In this document: piece after piece, positions 62,176-64,000 of the stretch
Numbering within the stretch: the first letter of the stretch is position 1
Layout: every line of letters starts with the position of its first letter
DNA from: Zobellia barbeyronii
Lineage (GTDB): Bacteria > Bacteroidota > Bacteroidia > Flavobacteriales > Flavobacteriaceae
Length of the DNA stretch: 64,000 nucleotides
Direction of reading: 5' to 3'
Assembly: GCF_018603515.1 (NCBI RefSeq)
Contig: NZ_JACATN010000003.1
Span: 372,001-436,000 of the forward strand
Translations under genes and position numbers: made by a program
Notes under the pieces: generated by a model
Seen by the model: the letters and a program-made list of their open reading frames with translations, nothing else
Databases searched by the model: none
What the model was told of the DNA's origin: nothing

Positions 62176-62204
62176 CAAAAATAGGGAATTCTGCTTATAA
62201 ACAA
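62176..62204 (-). promoter_or_regulatory. Promoter of pyrR-pyrB operon
   Basis: On the minus strand TTG (62204-62202), 18 bp, TATTTTTG (62183-62176): exact consensus, about 24 bp before the pyrR ATG. Confidence 0.75.
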
Positions 62205-62341
62205 AGTTACTTTACAAATGTATGCGGTTTTCTTCTAATCTAATGAAAATTTTGTAGGGTACCCTGTGGTTCCAAATCCTACCTATCACAATAAACAACA
62301 GGAAAAACACGTTTTTACTTCTCATTAAAACCGAATCTAAA

Positions 62342-63547
62342 ATGATGAAAAGAATTCAATTATTGAGTGTCTTATTTATTCTAATAATGACATCTTGCTC
62401 AGACTCTGAAGAAGCCGCTACCCTATCCTCTGAAAAACAAATAATTAGTTTTGAAATAACAGGATACAGAACTGAAATGCAAGGCTCAAAGATAACAATT
62501 TACGTAAACCCCTCTAGCGATGTACAAGGTAAGGTAACTCCAATAGTTGAGGTTTCAAAGAATGCTAATTTCAGCATGGACTTTGGAAATATAAGCATTG
62601 AGAATGAAGATAAAATAATAGTGACCGCAGAAGATGGTTCAACCGCAGAATACATTACTACCCCTGTTTTTGAAAACGGAATTAAAGAAATCAACGTTCT
62701 TTATACTCAAGAAATGGACGGAGAGACTATTACTGGACGATACCCTGGGAAAATTAACTTAAACGATAAAGAAATCACATTTGATGTATCAAAAGAGTTC
62801 TTACTACAAGACAATGTAATTTCACAAATAGAATTAGAAACAATCGGAGAAATAAGTACTCAGCCCAATAATAATGATTTTATAGACCTTTCCCTAGAGT
62901 CAATTTCAACTACAATAGATGGAACTAATACTGATTATACCGTGAGATTTTTAAACATAGGTAAGACTTTAGGACAATTCTATTTAGATATGACAGGATT
63001 TAAAACCGGAGGATCTCCATCAAGACAAGCCCCAGAAGAAGATAGAGTGGATTTACCAAGTGGAAATTTAATATACTATACCTTAGAGAACCAAGACTTG
63101 ACTAATATAAATGTAAGTACAAGTTTTTTTCCTATGGGCGCTACTATTAGCCCTAGTATAGATGAACCTATAGATTTTACAAATGATGTAACATTCACAG
63201 TTACATCTGAATCTGGACATACCGATTCATTCATTGTTCGTGTTGTAAAAAAGAAAATATTCTTTAGTGGAGAAATTCTTGGAAACTCATCAACCATAGA
63301 TAATGATGCTTTTAATCGCTACTTTTCTAACAGCAAAATAAGTAAGCTCTACTTAGTAAATTACGATACCAATCGCAGAATTGCTTGTAATATCAATTCA
63401 GATAATTTTGAACCAGGTGTTTCTACATATATAACATATCAGCTAACTGACGAAGTTGAAGATGGAGAAAGATTCGTTCTTGAAGTAGAATTAGAAAATG
63501 GAGAGGTGGTAACCACCAATGAAAAAGTTGTTATTAATAAAAAATAA
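62342..63547 (+). CDS. Lipoprotein of unknown function
   Basis: 401 aa with a lipoprotein signal (LLSVLFILIMTSC, lipobox TSC, Cys about 19). It continues as beta-rich sequence resembling DUF5018/cadherin-like Bacteroidota surface lipoproteins: repeated strands such as IISFEITGYRTEMQGSKI, VTAEDGSTAEYITTPVF and FTVTSESGHTDSFIVRVVKK. The last of these, with a valine-rich end, recurs twice and suggests at least two immunoglobulin-like domains. No catalytic motif. Own unit before the rpsA terminator. Confidence 0.75.
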   Translation: MMKRIQLLSVLFILIMTSCSDSEEAATLSSEKQIISFEITGYRTEMQGSKITIYVNPSSDVQGKVTPIVEVSKNANFSMDFGNISIENEDKIIVTAEDGSTAEYITTPVFENGIKEINVLYTQEMDGETITGRYPGKINLNDKEITFDVSKEFLLQDNVISQIELETIGEISTQPNNNDFIDLSLESISTTIDGTNTDYTVRFLNIGKTLGQFYLDMTGFKTGGSPSRQAPEEDRVDLPSGNLIYYTLENQDLTNINVSTSFFPMGATISPSIDEPIDFTNDVTFTVTSESGHTDSFIVRVVKKKIFFSGEILGNSSTIDNDAFNRYFSNSKISKLYLVNYDTNRRIACNINSDNFEPGVSTYITYQLTDEVEDGERFVLEVELENGEVVTTNEKVVINKK

Positions 63548-63562
63548 CATTCAACCTCATAA

Positions 63563-63603
63563 ATAAAAAAAATCCCCATAACCAAAAGGCTATGGGGATT
63601 TCT
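63563..63603. terminator. Bidirectional rho-independent terminator
   Basis: AATCCCCATA stem with a 10-base loop, A8 on the left (T8 for the minus strand) and T-rich on the right, between the lipoprotein gene and rpsA. Confidence 0.85.
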
Positions 63604-63622
63604 ATATAGATTAATGTGAGGC

Positions 63623-64000
63623 TTAACTCTTACCTTCCATCTTATCTTTCAACGCTTGCAATGCTTCGTTAGCATCACCTAATGTTGGCTTAGCTTCGTC
63701 TGCAGATGCTGCAGATTTCTTCTGCTGTGCTTTAACGTTACGCTGCTCTTCCTCACGGAAAATAGCAGTGTGACTTGCAACAACACGTTTGAAATCTTTA
63801 TTGAATTCAATGATCTTAAATTCAGCTTCGTCTCCTTTGCCTAATTTCTTACCATCTTCCTTCTCTAAATGACGTTGCGGAACGAAAGCAGTGATATCTT
63901 CATTAAAGTCTATTGTAGCACCTTTATCAACGATATCGGTAATAGCAGCTTTATGAATAGTATCTACAGCAAATTCAGCCTCGTATTTATCCCAAGGGTT
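63623..64000 (-). CDS. rpsA: 30S ribosomal protein S1, C-terminal part (truncated by window edge)
   Basis: 125 codons plus stop, running off the right edge in frame. It reads as an S1/OB-fold motif (GATIDFNEDITAFVPQRHL, GKGDEAEFKIIEFNKDFKRVVASHTAIF) followed by an Ala/Lys/Glu-rich tail ending LKDKMEGKS. This is the characteristic C-terminus of Bacteroidota S1, which helps recruit mRNA in a group that lacks Shine-Dalgarno sequences. Confidence 0.94.
   Translation of the reverse strand, partial: NPWDKYEAEFAVDTIHKAAITDIVDKGATIDFNEDITAFVPQRHLEKEDGKKLGKGDEAEFKIIEFNKDFKRVVASHTAIFREEEQRNVKAQQKKSAASADEAKPTLGDANEALQALKDKMEGKS

Noticed and set aside
1-64000. Search for CRISPR arrays, insertion sequences, integrases and phage genes
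   Set aside because: No regularly spaced repeat array, transposase, integrase or phage structural gene was found anywhere in the window.

Overview
The window is a 64 kb piece of a chromosome from a member of the Bacteroidota, most likely a marine Flavobacteriaceae of the Zobellia/Maribacter kind. The signs are low GC, almost no Shine-Dalgarno sequences, several promoters of the Bacteroidota type (TTG, 17-19 bp, TAnnTTTG), a C-terminal type IX secretion (T9SS) sorting domain, a lipoprotein alginate lyase, and family-typical genes such as DUF3822, DUF6134 and MiaE. Genus assignment is inference. Most genes are chromosomal housekeeping genes. I see no prophage, insertion sequence or CRISPR array.

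Layout. 1-5.2 kb: a sensor protein cut by the window edge, with three PAS domains, a LOV blue-light domain and a GAF domain, next to a probable lipid operon (DUF6134 protein, cardiolipin synthase, patatin). 5.2-6.2 kb: a non-coding stretch and two tRNAs (Pro, Ser). 6.4-19.5 kb: PgpH-type c-di-AMP phosphodiesterase, thiolase, a C40-family protein without its catalytic Cys, a TPR protein, gyrA, clpC, a SEC14/STAS-like protein and the NAD(P)HX repair enzyme. 19.6-24.5 kb: the thrA-thrB-thrC operon with a possible leader ORF. 24.6-28.6 kb: secreted aminopeptidase P and a CBM6-CBM32-PL7 alginate lyase preceded by three tandem palindromes. 28.6-32.7 kb: gcvT-glsA-reductase, PCD and YebC. 32.7-38.2 kb: a giant T9SS-secreted protein with five discoidin-like domains and three PKD-like/DUF285 modules, bracketed by inverted copies of one terminator. 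38.2-41.4 kb: acyltransferase, KdnB-like oxidase, HAD phosphatase and kdsB, suggesting 8-amino-Kdo in the LPS core. 41.5-48 kb: DUF4126, a RecD-like helicase, an anchored protein, DUF3822, rsmD, rnpB and dnaX.

48-54.8 kb holds the most interesting system: a complete ebo gene cluster (eboA-B-C-D-E-F, minus strand, with a TMEM220-family membrane protein translationally coupled at its end) driven by one recognisable promoter. Homologous clusters in cyanobacteria and eustigmatophyte plastids are implicated in moving a small lipophilic metabolite out of the cytoplasm. Its substrate in Bacteroidota is unknown.

54.9-64 kb: miaE; ppk1 with a SixA-like phosphatase; pdxH; a pyrR-pyrB operon running into a small STAS-like protein, a DUF3291 protein and RNase Z; a lipoprotein; and the 3' end of rpsA.
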